Source: Betaproteobacteria bacterium
GTDB taxonomy: Bacteria > Pseudomonadota > Gammaproteobacteria > Burkholderiales > Rhodocyclaceae
Direction of reading: 5' to 3'
NCBI GenBank assembly: GCA_020621405.1
Contig: JAHRYN010000007.1
Span: 118,506 to 182,505, forward strand
Length of the DNA: 64,000 nucleotides
The notes below the pieces were generated by a model. The model did not search any database. It was not told the DNA's origin and saw nothing but the letters and a program-made list of their open reading frames with translations. Below are positions 38,344-47,255 of the stretch, piece by piece; the stretch's first letter is position 1, and every line of letters starts with the position of its first letter. The translations under genes and the position numbers were made by a program.

Positions 38344-38914
38344 GCCCCGCGACGTCCGACAGGGTGGCGTAGTCGACGCCCAGCAGCTGCATGGCGGCGA
38401 CCAGCCTTTCCTCCGGCGGCAGACCGAAGATGATGCCGGCGTCGGCGCGGACGGTCAGCCAGGCGTTCTGCGCCAGCTCCCATTCGATCTGCCCTGCCTG
38501 CCAGCCGGCGTAGCCCAGCGTGACCAGCACCTCGCGCGGCTCGGTTTCGCCACCGAGCGACTGCAGCACGTCGCGCGACGAGGTCAGCGCAAGTCCGTTG
38601 CCGACGTCGATGGTCGATTGCCAGTCACCGACCGGCCGGTGCAGCACGAAGCCGCGGTCGGTCTGCACCGGTCCGCCGAAATAGACGGGCTGGCCCTGGA
38701 AGCGCGGCGAATCCAGCGTGAGGTCGATGCGCTCGAACAGGTCGTCGAGCGACATGTCGATCGGGCGGTTGACGATGACGCCAAGCGCACCCTGATCGTT
38801 GTGCTCGCACACCAGCGTCAGCGTGCGCGCGAAGTTCTTGTCCGCCATGGCGGGCATGGCGATCAGGAAATGTCCGGTCAGATTGACCGAAGGAGTGAGC
38901 TCATGTGCAAGCAT
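38336..38914 (-). CDS. yqgE: YqgE/AlgH family (UPF0301) protein
   Basis: 192 residues. The family signature [19 protein letters not shown] opens the protein and [14 protein letters not shown] follows. The biochemical role is not established; in Pseudomonas the homologue was linked to alginate regulation. It is the first gene of the five-gene yqgE-ruvX-pyrR-pyrB-pyrX operon, divergent from phrB. Confidence 0.94.
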   Translation of the reverse strand: MLAHELTPSVNLTGHFLIAMPAMADKNFARTLTLVCEHNDQGALGVIVNRPIDMSLDDLFERIDLTLDSPRFQGQPVYFGGPVQTDRGFVLHRPVGDWQSTIDVGNGLALTSSRDVLQSLGGETEPREVLVTLGYAGWQAGQIEWELAQNAWLTVRADAGIIFGLPPEERLVAAMQLLGVDYATLSDVAGHA

Positions 38915-39004
38915 GGGATGATTTTATCCATGTTGTGCCCGCGTCGCAGAACCTGTGTGCGGCGAACGGCTCGAAGCAGGCAAATATTTTTCAGGAATCA
39001 AGAC

Positions 39005-40447
39005 ATGCTGGACAGTCAGACACGGCTGGTTTGGTTGCGCCGCGATCTTCGCGTAGACGACCACGCGGCGCTGTATCACGCTCTGCGAGCGGGCGGTCCG
39101 GTGTGGTGCGTGTTTGTTTTCGACACTGAAATCCTCGACGAGTTGCTGCGTGAAGGCTGGCGGGCGGACCGGCGCGTGGAGTTCATCCGCGCCGCCATGG
39201 TAGAGCTGGACGCCGTGCTGCGCACACTGGGCGGCGGCCTCATCGTACGCCACGGCCGCGCGCGCGAGCTGGTGCCGGCACTGGCACGCGAGCTGGGCGT
39301 GGCGGCAGTCGTCACCGGCCGCGACTACGAGCCGGCCGCGCTGTCGCGCGACGCCGACGTGCGGGCGGAACTGGCGCGGCACGGCATCGGCTTCGAACAG
39401 CACAAGGATCACGTGGTGTTCGAATGCGACGAGGTGCTGACCCAGGCCGGCAAGCCGTTCTCGGTGTTCACGCCGTACAAGAATGCGTGGCTGAAGGCGC
39501 TGACGCCCTTTCACCTGAAGGCCTATCCGGTGCGCCGCCATGCGGGCGCACTGGCGCCGGTGCCGGCAGCGGACATCCCGTCGCTGGCCGACCTGGGCTT
39601 CGAGCCGACCAATCTGGCAGCCCTGAAGCTGCCGACCGGCATGTCGGGTGCGGACGCGCTGTTCGACGACTTCCTCGACCGCATCGACCGCTACAAGGCA
39701 ACCCGCGATTTCCCCGCCACCAAGGGGCCCAGCTATCTGTCGATGCATCTGCGCTTCGGCACGATATCGATCCGCCGGCTGGCGCGCGAAGCACATGCGC
39801 GCGGCGGCGCCGGCGCCGAAACCTGGCTGTCGGAGCTGATCTGGCGCGATTTCTACTTCCAGATCCTGTGGCACAACCCGCATGTGCTCAATAGCAGTTT
39901 CCGGCCGGAATTCGACGCGGTGCGCTGGCTGGACGACGAGGAGCGCTTCCGCGCCTGGTGCGAGGGCCGTACCGGCTATCCGCTGGTCGACGCGGCGCTG
40001 CGCCAGCTGGCGCAGACCGGCTACATGCACAACCGGCTGCGCATGGTCAGCGCGTCCTTCCTGACCAAGGATCTGGGCATTTCCTGGCAGCGCGGCGAAC
40101 ACTGGTTCGCACGCACGCTGAACGACTTCGATCTGGCCGCGAACAACGGCGGCTGGCAGTGGGCGGCATCGACCGGCTGCGACGCGCAGCCGTGGTTTCG
40201 CATCTTCAACCCGGTCACCCAGTCGGAAAAGTTCGACGCGGACGGACAGTTCATCCGCCGCTACTGTCCGGAGCTGGCGAAATTCGACCGCAAACGCATC
40301 CACGCACCGTGGCTTGCAACGGCACTCGAACAGCAGATGGCCGGGTGCATGATCGGCCGCGACTATCCGGCGCCGGTGGTCGACCACGCCGCTGCGCGCG
40401 CGGCGACGCTGGAGCGGTTCAAGGCGGTGAAGGGGGATGCCGGGTGA
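39005..40447 (+). CDS. phrB: deoxyribodipyrimidine photolyase (class I CPD type)
   Basis: 480 residues from the ATG at 39005, with AGGAATC upstream. Photolyase repairs UV-induced cyclobutane pyrimidine dimers using light and FAD. The N-terminal antenna domain begins LVWLRRDLRVDDHAAL. The FAD-binding domain holds SELIWRDFYFQILWH, TGYPLVDAALRQL, HNRLRMVSASFLTKDL and NNGGWQWAASTGCDAQPWFR, with the Trp residues for electron transfer. An in-frame extension upstream of 39005 would overlap yqgE antisense and is rejected. It converges on the next gene with no gap. Confidence 0.96.
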   Translation: MLDSQTRLVWLRRDLRVDDHAALYHALRAGGPVWCVFVFDTEILDELLREGWRADRRVEFIRAAMVELDAVLRTLGGGLIVRHGRARELVPALARELGVAAVVTGRDYEPAALSRDADVRAELARHGIGFEQHKDHVVFECDEVLTQAGKPFSVFTPYKNAWLKALTPFHLKAYPVRRHAGALAPVPAADIPSLADLGFEPTNLAALKLPTGMSGADALFDDFLDRIDRYKATRDFPATKGPSYLSMHLRFGTISIRRLAREAHARGGAGAETWLSELIWRDFYFQILWHNPHVLNSSFRPEFDAVRWLDDEERFRAWCEGRTGYPLVDAALRQLAQTGYMHNRLRMVSASFLTKDLGISWQRGEHWFARTLNDFDLAANNGGWQWAASTGCDAQPWFRIFNPVTQSEKFDADGQFIRRYCPELAKFDRKRIHAPWLATALEQQMAGCMIGRDYPAPVVDHAAARAATLERFKAVKGDAG

Positions 40448-41215
40448 TCAGTCCTGCTGGAACACGTCGCGGTAGCTCGAATACATCGCGCCGAAGGTGA
40501 CCGGCAGCAGCAGCAGCCAGCCGAGCATTGCGGGAATCGAGGCGAGCAGCACCAGTACGATGTAGACCAGCGAAAAAACGATGAAGGCCGGCGCGTTGCG
40601 CAGGCTGGCGAAGAAACTCGCGCGCATCGCATCTAGCGCGTTCATGTGGTGGAACATGACCAGCGCCGGCGCGAACCACATCGCCATCAGCACCGGCGCC
40701 ATCAGCAGGACGGCGATCACGAGCAGCAGCGAAGCCGCTGCCGACACGACAACCAGGGCCGCCAGCGCAGCCATGCCAGCAACACCGGCGATGAGCGCGG
40801 ACAGCAGCAGCACAAACAGCGAAATGCCGAATACCGCGGCGATGTACCAGCCGCCGAGCGCCAGCAGCGGGTTGATGCGTTCGCCGAAACCCGCCCACAG
40901 GTGGTCGAGCGACAGCGGCTCGCCATGCGAAAGCGCGCGGCACCCCTGCATCAGGCCACCGACGGTCACCATCGCCAGCAGGGTGGCGGCGATCATGCCG
41001 AACAGCGGCACCACGTTGAGCACCACCATCACGACCACCCAGATGGCCGTGATGACCATCCACAGGCCGGGCGCCGCCGAAAAACACTGCCAGCCCTGGC
41101 GCAACCATTCGATGCCGCGGCCGGCGGGCACGCTGCGGGAGGAAGGATCATCCTGACCCGATGTCTGTACGGCCGGCGGCGCAGGCTCGAACGGATTGTT
41201 GTCTGTGTTGTTCAT
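40448..41215 (-). CDS. second BPSS1780-family membrane protein
   Basis: 255 residues from the ATG at 41215. A hydrophilic Pro-rich N-terminus (about 1-33) precedes about six hydrophobic helices. GIEWLRQGWQCFSAAPGLW and the later MFHHMNALDAMRASFFASLRN are typical of the family. It shares its overall layout with the protein at 7901-8695. Its stop abuts the phrB stop, so the two genes converge end to end. Function unknown. Confidence 0.8.
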   Translation of the reverse strand: MNNTDNNPFEPAPPAVQTSGQDDPSSRSVPAGRGIEWLRQGWQCFSAAPGLWMVITAIWVVVMVVLNVVPLFGMIAATLLAMVTVGGLMQGCRALSHGEPLSLDHLWAGFGERINPLLALGGWYIAAVFGISLFVLLLSALIAGVAGMAALAALVVVSAAASLLLVIAVLLMAPVLMAMWFAPALVMFHHMNALDAMRASFFASLRNAPAFIVFSLVYIVLVLLASIPAMLGWLLLLPVTFGAMYSSYRDVFQQD

Positions 41216-41405
41216 GGCCGGAATGATTCCACATCCGCGAGCCTTCTCCACAAGCTTGTTGCCGGCCTGTGGCGCCGCACCCACACCGCAATGTGGCGGT
41301 GTGCTCGCCGAGCGGGTGCAATTCCGAACTAAACTGGATCAACGACAGCGAAGCGATCTTCGCCGCCTTCGGATGCCGGACCGTCACCGGCTTGAGGAGA
41401 TCACC

Positions 41406-41771
41406 ATGACACCGCGCACCCTGCTCGTCCTCGCTTCGCTGATCGCACCCGGCGCCGCCGTGAGCGGCGGCCTCGGCCACGTACCGACCACACCGATCGG
41501 CGGCGACCCCTATGGCGACGTCCAGGGCATCGGTGGCGGCAGTCCGGGCGGCATGATCGGGCAGCATCCGCGCGAGCTGATCCGGCCGAATGCCCGCAGC
41601 CGCACCGTCGACATCTACCCGACAGTGCGCGGCACGCAGATTCGCGACTACTCGAAGCCGGGCACACGCATCGAGGAGGATGCCAACGGCAGTACCGTCT
41701 ATCAGACGATGCCGTACGGCAATGTCCGCGACTACCGCAAGCCGGGCTGGCGCATCGAACGATCCGACTAG
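41406..41771 (+). CDS. small secreted protein with a duplicated RDYxKPGxRIE motif
   Basis: 121 residues from the ATG at 41406, preceded by GAGGAGATCACC. A signal peptide (about 1-19, ending AAVS) is followed by a Gly/Pro-rich stretch (about 20-54). The second half contains two related segments, RDYSKPGTRIEED and RDYRKPGWRIERS. I do not recognise the family by name. A periplasmic or surface location is likely. Confidence 0.7.
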   Translation: MTPRTLLVLASLIAPGAAVSGGLGHVPTTPIGGDPYGDVQGIGGGSPGGMIGQHPRELIRPNARSRTVDIYPTVRGTQIRDYSKPGTRIEEDANGSTVYQTMPYGNVRDYRKPGWRIERSD

Positions 41772-41893
41772 GGTCTGTTGGCCTCGAATCGCCGGCAACG
41801 ACCGCCCGACGGCAGACACGTGCAATCGCGAACTGCGGCCAAGTCCCCTTAAAATTGCGGCTTCACCGCCTCCGGCACGTTGAGCCACACCCC

Positions 41894-42832
41894 ATGATCG
41901 ACTACGAACACGATATTTCGGCCATCGACGCCGACCTGATCCGCCATGGCATGGCAGCCATCCATCTGATGCGATCGGGCGACCAGGCCGCCCTGATCGA
42001 CTGCGGTACCGGCCATTCGCTGCGCAACGTGCAGTCGGCACTGGCGCAGAAGGGCATCGCGGCCGGACAGGTGCGCTACATCATCCTGACCCATGTGCAT
42101 CTGGACCACGCCAGCGGCGCCGGCGCCGCCATGCGCGCCTTTCCGAACGCACAGCTGGTGGTTCATCCGCGCGGCGCACGCCACATGATCGACCCGTCGA
42201 AACTGATCGCCGGCGCGACCGAGGTCTATGGCGCGCAAGCGATCACCGACATGTACGGCGACATCCTGCCGGTCGAGGCCTCGCGCGTGATCGAGACGCA
42301 TGACGGCTTCACGCTCGATTTCAACGGTCGCCTGCTCGAATTCATCGACACACCGGGCCACGCGAAGCACCACCACTGCATCTGGGACGCCCGCTCGCAG
42401 GGCTGGTTCACCGGCGACACCTTCGGCCTCGCCTATCCGGAATGCACCGTGGATGGCCGCGCGTTCATCTTCCCGACCACCTCGCCGGTGCAGTTCGACC
42501 CGGTGGCGCTGCGTACGTCGGTCGAGCGTCTGCTGGCGCGGAATCCGCAGGCCATGTATCTGACGCACTACGGAAAAGTCACCGGCGTCGCCGAACTCGG
42601 CCGCACGCTGCGCGCGCGCACCGATGCGCACATTGCCATCGCAACGGCTGCCGCCGGGGCGGGTGCGGCACGCAAACAGCAGCTGCTCGACGGCCTGTGC
42701 GCGCTGCTGATGGACGAGCTGCAGGCGCATGGCAGCCCGCTCACGCGCATGCAGGCGCTGGCAGTATGGGGATTGGACATCGAACTCAATGCCCAGGGGC
42801 TGGAGGTCTGGCTGGACGGCGCAGCGGGCTGA
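41894..42832 (+). CDS. metallo-beta-lactamase-fold hydrolase
   Basis: 312 residues from the ATG at 41894. The HxHxDH metal site is THVHLDHASG (His67, His69, Asp71, His72), with further ligands in TPGHAKHHH (His156) and FTGDTFG, so a two-metal site should form. The rest (ECTVDGRAFIFPTTSPVQFD and a C-terminal helical domain of about 80 residues) resembles uncharacterised MBL-fold proteins of betaproteobacteria rather than true beta-lactamases or glyoxalase II. No signal peptide is seen. The substrate is unknown. Confidence 0.88.
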   Translation: MIDYEHDISAIDADLIRHGMAAIHLMRSGDQAALIDCGTGHSLRNVQSALAQKGIAAGQVRYIILTHVHLDHASGAGAAMRAFPNAQLVVHPRGARHMIDPSKLIAGATEVYGAQAITDMYGDILPVEASRVIETHDGFTLDFNGRLLEFIDTPGHAKHHHCIWDARSQGWFTGDTFGLAYPECTVDGRAFIFPTTSPVQFDPVALRTSVERLLARNPQAMYLTHYGKVTGVAELGRTLRARTDAHIAIATAAAGAGAARKQQLLDGLCALLMDELQAHGSPLTRMQALAVWGLDIELNAQGLEVWLDGAAG

Positions 42833-42846
42833 TCGCCCGCTGCGCC
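42818..42846. terminator. strong hairpin spanning the stop of the MBL-fold gene
   Basis: GGCGCAGCGGGC (42818-42829) and GCCCGCTGCGCC (42835-42846) form a perfect 12-bp stem; the 5-base loop TGATC contains the gene's TGA stop codon. It lies between convergent genes (topB ends at 42854). No T-run follows. Confidence 0.5.
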
Positions 42847-42853
42847 GGGCCGG

Positions 42854-45487
42854 TCACGACACCTTGCGCGCCCTGGCCGGTGCCGCCTTGACCTTGGTAG
42901 CAGCCTTGGCGGCCGGTTTTTTCGCAGGCGCCTTTTTGGCCGGCGCCTTCACCTCGGCATCCGGGCCGGCGTCAGCGTCGGCCTTCGGTGCCGCTGCCTT
43001 GGCACCGGCCTTGGGCTTGACCGGGCGCGGTTCGAACTCGAAGCCCACCTTGCCGTCCGGCTGACGCACCAGAAAGGCGGAGAACTTGCGCTTGGTACGC
43101 GACGACACGAATCCCTTCAGCAGATCCGTCCGGCCATCGCCCAGCAGCTTCTGCATCTGCTCGGCTTCGATCGGCTGCTGCAGGATGATCTTGCCGGAGC
43201 GGAAATCGCAGCTCTTTTCCGGCCCGACCGCCTTCTCGCAGATGTAGGACATCGGCTGCTCGAACACGCGCGCCGCGCACTTCGGACACGGGCCGAGCGG
43301 CGTCAGCGCCGAAAAGTCGATCGGCTCGGCATTTTCGTCATCGCGCGGCTGGCCGAAGTCGAATTCCGGTTCCAGCTTGTCGTTGAGCTTGATCAGCGCA
43401 TTGAACGGCCGGCCCATCTTGTTGCGGAAGCCGGTCAGCGGTCCGACCTGACGGTCGCGCAGCAGGGTGTCGATCTCGTGCGTCTCGAACTGCCGTCCGG
43501 CAACGATCTTCCACAACGCGAAGTCGCAGCCCTGGCACTGGAATTTCTTGTAGTTTTCCTTCACGACGCCGCCGCAGCGCGGACACTTCTCTTCCAGCGT
43601 CGCGAAGTCGCCCGGAATCGTGTCGCTCTCGTAGCTCTTCGCCTGCTGCACGATGCGCTCGGTCATCTCGGCGATCTCGCCCATGAAGGCCTGGCGCGAC
43701 AGCTCGCCGCGCTCGATCTGCGACAGCTTGTATTCCCACTCGCCGGTCAGTTCCGGCGAACTCAGTTCGTCGATCTTCAGACCGCGCAGCGCGATCATCA
43801 GCTGGAAACCCTTGGCCGTCGGGATCAGCTCGCGCCCCTCGCGCAGCATGTAGTTTTCCAGAATCAGGTTTTCGATGATCTGGGCGCGCGTCGCCGGCGT
43901 GCCCAAGCCGCGGCCGGCCATCGCGGCGCGCAGCTCCTCGTCGTCTATCGTCTTGCCGGCACCTTCCATCGCGCTCAGCAGCGTGGCTTCCGAGTAGCGT
44001 GCCGGCGGCTTGGTCTGCAGCGCCTTGACGATCATGTCATTGACACGGGCGTTCTCGCCCTGTTTCACCGGCACCAGGCTGGCCGACGTCGCCTCGCCCT
44101 TGGCGCTGTCTTCATCAGCCACCACGGCTTCCTTGCCATAGACCGCAAGCCACCCGGCATTCACCAGCACCTTGCCCTCGGTCTTGAAGGCCTCGCCCTC
44201 GACCCGCGTGATGCGGGTGGTGATGCGGTACTCGGCTGCCGGGAAGAACACCGCCAGGAAGCGACGGGTGACCATGTCGTAGATTTTCGCTTCCGCCTCC
44301 GACAGCGACTTCGGCTCGGTGCCGGTCGGGATGATGGCGAAGTGATCGGAAATCTTGGCGTTGTTGAAGATGCGCTTGTTCGGGCGTACCCAGCCCTGCT
44401 TCACGATCTCGTTCGCATGCGGTGCGTAGGTCTGCGGCAGACGCGCCAGCACGTCGCTGACCGTCGGCAGGTAATCCTCGGGCAGTGCGCGCGCGTCGGT
44501 ACGCGGATAGGTCAAGACCTTGTGCTTTTCATACAGCGCCTGCGCGATCTGCAGCGTCACGCGGGCTGAAAAGCCGAAGCGGCCGTTGGCCTCGCGCTGC
44601 AGCGAAGTGAGGTCGTACAGCAGCGGCGACAGCTGGGTCGACGGCTTGGCCTCTTCCTCGACCGTGCCGGTCTTGCCGGCGCACTTCGCCTGGATGGCGC
44701 GCGCCTTCGCCTCGTCCCACACGCGTTCGGCGCGGGCGTGTTCATCGCCTTCCGGCTTCTTGAACTTCTCGTCGAACCAGCGGCCGGGGTATTCACCGGC
44801 AGCAACGCCGAAACGGCCTTCGATTTCCCAGTAGTCGCGCGACCTGAAGCGGCGGATTTCCTCTTCGCGCCGCACCACGATGGCCAGCGTCGGCGTCTGT
44901 ACTCGACCGACCGTGGTCAGGTGGAAGCCGCCGGTCTTCGAGTTGAACGCGGTCATCGCCCGCGTGCCATTGATGCCGATCAGCCAGTCGCTTTCGGCGC
45001 GCGACATCGCTGCCTGGCGCAGACCTTCCACTTCCTGCGCGCCGCGCAGCTTGACGAAGCCTTCGCGGATCGCGGTCGCGGTCATCGACTGCAGCCACAG
45101 CCGTTCGATCGGCTTGGTGCTCTTGCTGTGCTCGACGATGTAATTGAAGATCAGCTCGCCCTCGCGCCCCGCGTCACAGGCATTGACCAGGCCATCGACA
45201 TCCTTGCGCTTGATCAGCCGCGTCAGCAGCCGCAGCCGCTCGGCTGTCTTGTCTATCGGGTTGAGCGTGAAGCGCGGTGGAATCACAGGCAGGTGCGCGA
45301 ACGACCACTTGCCGCGCTTGACTTCGTATTCCTCGGGCACCGCCAGTTCGAGCAGGTGGCCGACCGCCGAAGACAGCACGTAGTCTTCGCTTTCGAAGTA
45401 ATCGCCTTCGCGCGTGAAACCGCCGACCGAGCGCGCGATGTCCTGCGCGACCGACGGCTTTTCCGCGATGATCAGTTTTTTGCCCAT
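42854..45487 (-). CDS. topB: DNA topoisomerase III with basic Ala/Lys tail
   Basis: 877 residues from the ATG at 45487. It is a type IA topoisomerase: Toprim domain KKLIIAEKPSVAQDIA at the start, ACDAGREGELIF acidic site, and the active-site Tyr region KVLTYPRTDARALP. Beyond the core there are C-terminal zinc-finger-like segments (CPRCGG...CQGC; CPKCAARVF...CDFRSGK). The final 50 or so residues are a histone H1-like Ala/Lys/Pro tail (KAPAKKAPAKKPAAKAATKV), longer than in the E. coli enzyme (653 residues), probably extra DNA binding. It is followed upstream by smg-dprA, a conserved order. Confidence 0.95.
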   Translation of the reverse strand: MGKKLIIAEKPSVAQDIARSVGGFTREGDYFESEDYVLSSAVGHLLELAVPEEYEVKRGKWSFAHLPVIPPRFTLNPIDKTAERLRLLTRLIKRKDVDGLVNACDAGREGELIFNYIVEHSKSTKPIERLWLQSMTATAIREGFVKLRGAQEVEGLRQAAMSRAESDWLIGINGTRAMTAFNSKTGGFHLTTVGRVQTPTLAIVVRREEEIRRFRSRDYWEIEGRFGVAAGEYPGRWFDEKFKKPEGDEHARAERVWDEAKARAIQAKCAGKTGTVEEEAKPSTQLSPLLYDLTSLQREANGRFGFSARVTLQIAQALYEKHKVLTYPRTDARALPEDYLPTVSDVLARLPQTYAPHANEIVKQGWVRPNKRIFNNAKISDHFAIIPTGTEPKSLSEAEAKIYDMVTRRFLAVFFPAAEYRITTRITRVEGEAFKTEGKVLVNAGWLAVYGKEAVVADEDSAKGEATSASLVPVKQGENARVNDMIVKALQTKPPARYSEATLLSAMEGAGKTIDDEELRAAMAGRGLGTPATRAQIIENLILENYMLREGRELIPTAKGFQLMIALRGLKIDELSSPELTGEWEYKLSQIERGELSRQAFMGEIAEMTERIVQQAKSYESDTIPGDFATLEEKCPRCGGVVKENYKKFQCQGCDFALWKIVAGRQFETHEIDTLLRDRQVGPLTGFRNKMGRPFNALIKLNDKLEPEFDFGQPRDDENAEPIDFSALTPLGPCPKCAARVFEQPMSYICEKAVGPEKSCDFRSGKIILQQPIEAEQMQKLLGDGRTDLLKGFVSSRTKRKFSAFLVRQPDGKVGFEFEPRPVKPKAGAKAAAPKADADAGPDAEVKAPAKKAPAKKPAAKAATKVKAAPARARKVS

Positions 45488-45631
45488 GCCCGCCCGATGA
45501 CCTGACGCCACCTACGGCGCACCGGGTGCGCGCCGGATCAAGCGGCGTGAAAGCGGCGCATGATAGGGACAAAAATTCCGAACAGGCAAGCGATTACGCC
45601 TGCCACCGGCACAACACCGCCCCGCGGACCG

Positions 45632-46093
45632 TCAATGCGGAGCGTGCGGCTCGTCCTCGTCGGACAGAAGCTCCTCAAGCACCAGCGTGTCGGTCGTCGC
45701 CTGCTGGTTCCACAGAACCATCAGCACGATCACCTTGAGCTGACTCAGGGACACCTCGTCGTCTTCCAGCGCCAACGCGCGCTCGACGACGATTTCGCGG
45801 CTCAGTGCGTTGATCGCACCTGCATCCTCGAGAAAGGACAGGAAGCCCCGGCATTCGGTATCGAGGCGCGACTGCTCCGACGCCGAGTACAGCCGTATGG
45901 ACCGGCTTTCCGCGGCGATGCGAGGCTTGTCTGCACCCCCGGCGCTTTCAAGGCCGGACAGCCAACCCATGGCTTCCTCGATTTCATCCTGCTCGAAACC
46001 GGCGGCCGAGAGCTTGCGGGCGAGCTGGTTGGGCTCGGGATAGCTGTCCAGATGCGCGTAAGTTTCGAAAAGATAGACCAGAACGTCGATCAT
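45632..46093 (-). CDS. smg: Smg family (DUF494) protein
   Basis: 153 residues from the ATG at 46093; a longer in-frame version reaching into dprA is rejected because the family starts MIDVLVYLFETY. It is acidic, with a winged-helix-like C-terminal part (VSLSQLKVIVLMVLWNQQ). The function is not established; it lies next to dprA and topB in many proteobacteria. Confidence 0.93.
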   Translation of the reverse strand: MIDVLVYLFETYAHLDSYPEPNQLARKLSAAGFEQDEIEEAMGWLSGLESAGGADKPRIAAESRSIRLYSASEQSRLDTECRGFLSFLEDAGAINALSREIVVERALALEDDEVSLSQLKVIVLMVLWNQQATTDTLVLEELLSDEDEPHAPH

Positions 46094-46173
46094 GATTCGG
46101 CTCCGCGCGAGCCAGTCGGCAGGTATGCCCACCGGCGGTTTGTCACCCGGCCCGAACGCCTGTCCGGACCGTA

Positions 46174-47253
46174 TCACCTGATGCGCTGGAACCTGCCGTC
46201 GGGAAGCACCGCCACCCGGCTTTCAAGCTCCAGTGAAAGCAGCATGGCGGAGAGGGTGTCCGCCGTCAAGCCGGTATGTTGCGCAAGCAGGTCGATTCCG
46301 ACCGGATCGAAACCCATCGCATCAAGCAGTACGGCCTCGCCACCGGTGGCGGCCTCCGGTGCGCCGGGACCTGCAGCCGCAGCATCCGGCTGCAGTTCGG
46401 ACAGGATGTCGCGTGCGTCATCGACCAGCTTGGCGCCCTGCCTGATCAGCTGGTGACAGCCCTTGGACAGCGGGGAGTGGATGGAACCGGGGATCGCGAA
46501 CACCTCGCGCCCCTGTTCGCCGGCCAACCGCGCAGTGATCAGGGTACCGCTGCGGGCGGCCGCCTCGACCACAAGTACGCCACGCGACAGACCGGAGATG
46601 ATGCGGTTGCGGCGGGGAAAATTTTCGCGCAGTGCCGGCGTGCCGAGCGGAAACTCGCTGACGATGGCGCCATGTTCCGCGATGCGGCGGGCCAGTTCGC
46701 CGTTGCGCGGCGGATAGATGCGGTCGGCACCGGTGCCGATCACGGCTATCGTCGAACCCGGTCCGTCGAGCGCACCGGCGTGCGCCGCAGCGTCGCAGCC
46801 GAGTGCCAGACCGCTGACGATGGTCAGCCCGCCACGCGACAGTTCGCGAGCGAACTGGGCCGCATTGAGCTCACCCTGCGCAGTGGCATTTCGCGCACCG
46901 ACGATGGCCAGCGCACGTGCATTCAACAGCTCGATGCGCCCCTTGACGTAGAGCAGGGTGGGCGGATCGGACGTTTCAAGAAGAGCCTTCGGATAGGCGG
47001 CGTCGGCCAGCGTGACCAGATGATTGCCTGGCTGATCCGCCCACTCAAGCGCGCGGACGACTGCCTCGTCATCGTCGAAGGCCGCCAGCAGGCGCGCCAC
47101 CTTGTCGCCCACGGCTGATGCTACCGCCGATCCGGGCGCCGCAAAGATGCGTTCCGGCGGACCGAATACCGACAGCAGGCGGCGCTGCGTGTCGAGCCCG
47201 ATCCCTCTTGTCAGCGTCAGACGCAGCCAGGCTGCGGCCGAAGCGGCCGCCAC
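46174..47253 (-). CDS. dprA: DNA-processing protein DprA
   Basis: 359 residues, GTG start two bases after the LysM gene's stop. DprA loads RecA on incoming single-stranded DNA in natural transformation. The Rossmann-like core has ALAIVGARNAT, VSGLALGCDAAAHAGAL, GTGADRIYPPRN and SGTLITARLAGEQGREVFAIPG. The C-terminal winged helix (about 300-359) is present. No other competence gene is in the window. Confidence 0.95.
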   Translation of the reverse strand: MAAASAAAWLRLTLTRGIGLDTQRRLLSVFGPPERIFAAPGSAVASAVGDKVARLLAAFDDDEAVVRALEWADQPGNHLVTLADAAYPKALLETSDPPTLLYVKGRIELLNARALAIVGARNATAQGELNAAQFARELSRGGLTIVSGLALGCDAAAHAGALDGPGSTIAVIGTGADRIYPPRNGELARRIAEHGAIVSEFPLGTPALRENFPRRNRIISGLSRGVLVVEAAARSGTLITARLAGEQGREVFAIPGSIHSPLSKGCHQLIRQGAKLVDDARDILSELQPDAAAAGPGAPEAATGGEAVLLDAMGFDPVGIDLLAQHTGLTADTLSAMLLSLELESRVAVLPDGRFQRIR

Positions 47254-47255
47254 GG

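Noticed and set aside
38105..39004. In-frame N-terminal extension of the photolyase by 300 residues
   Set aside because: It is antisense to ruvX and yqgE; the photolyase fold begins at 39005 with a good ribosome-binding site.
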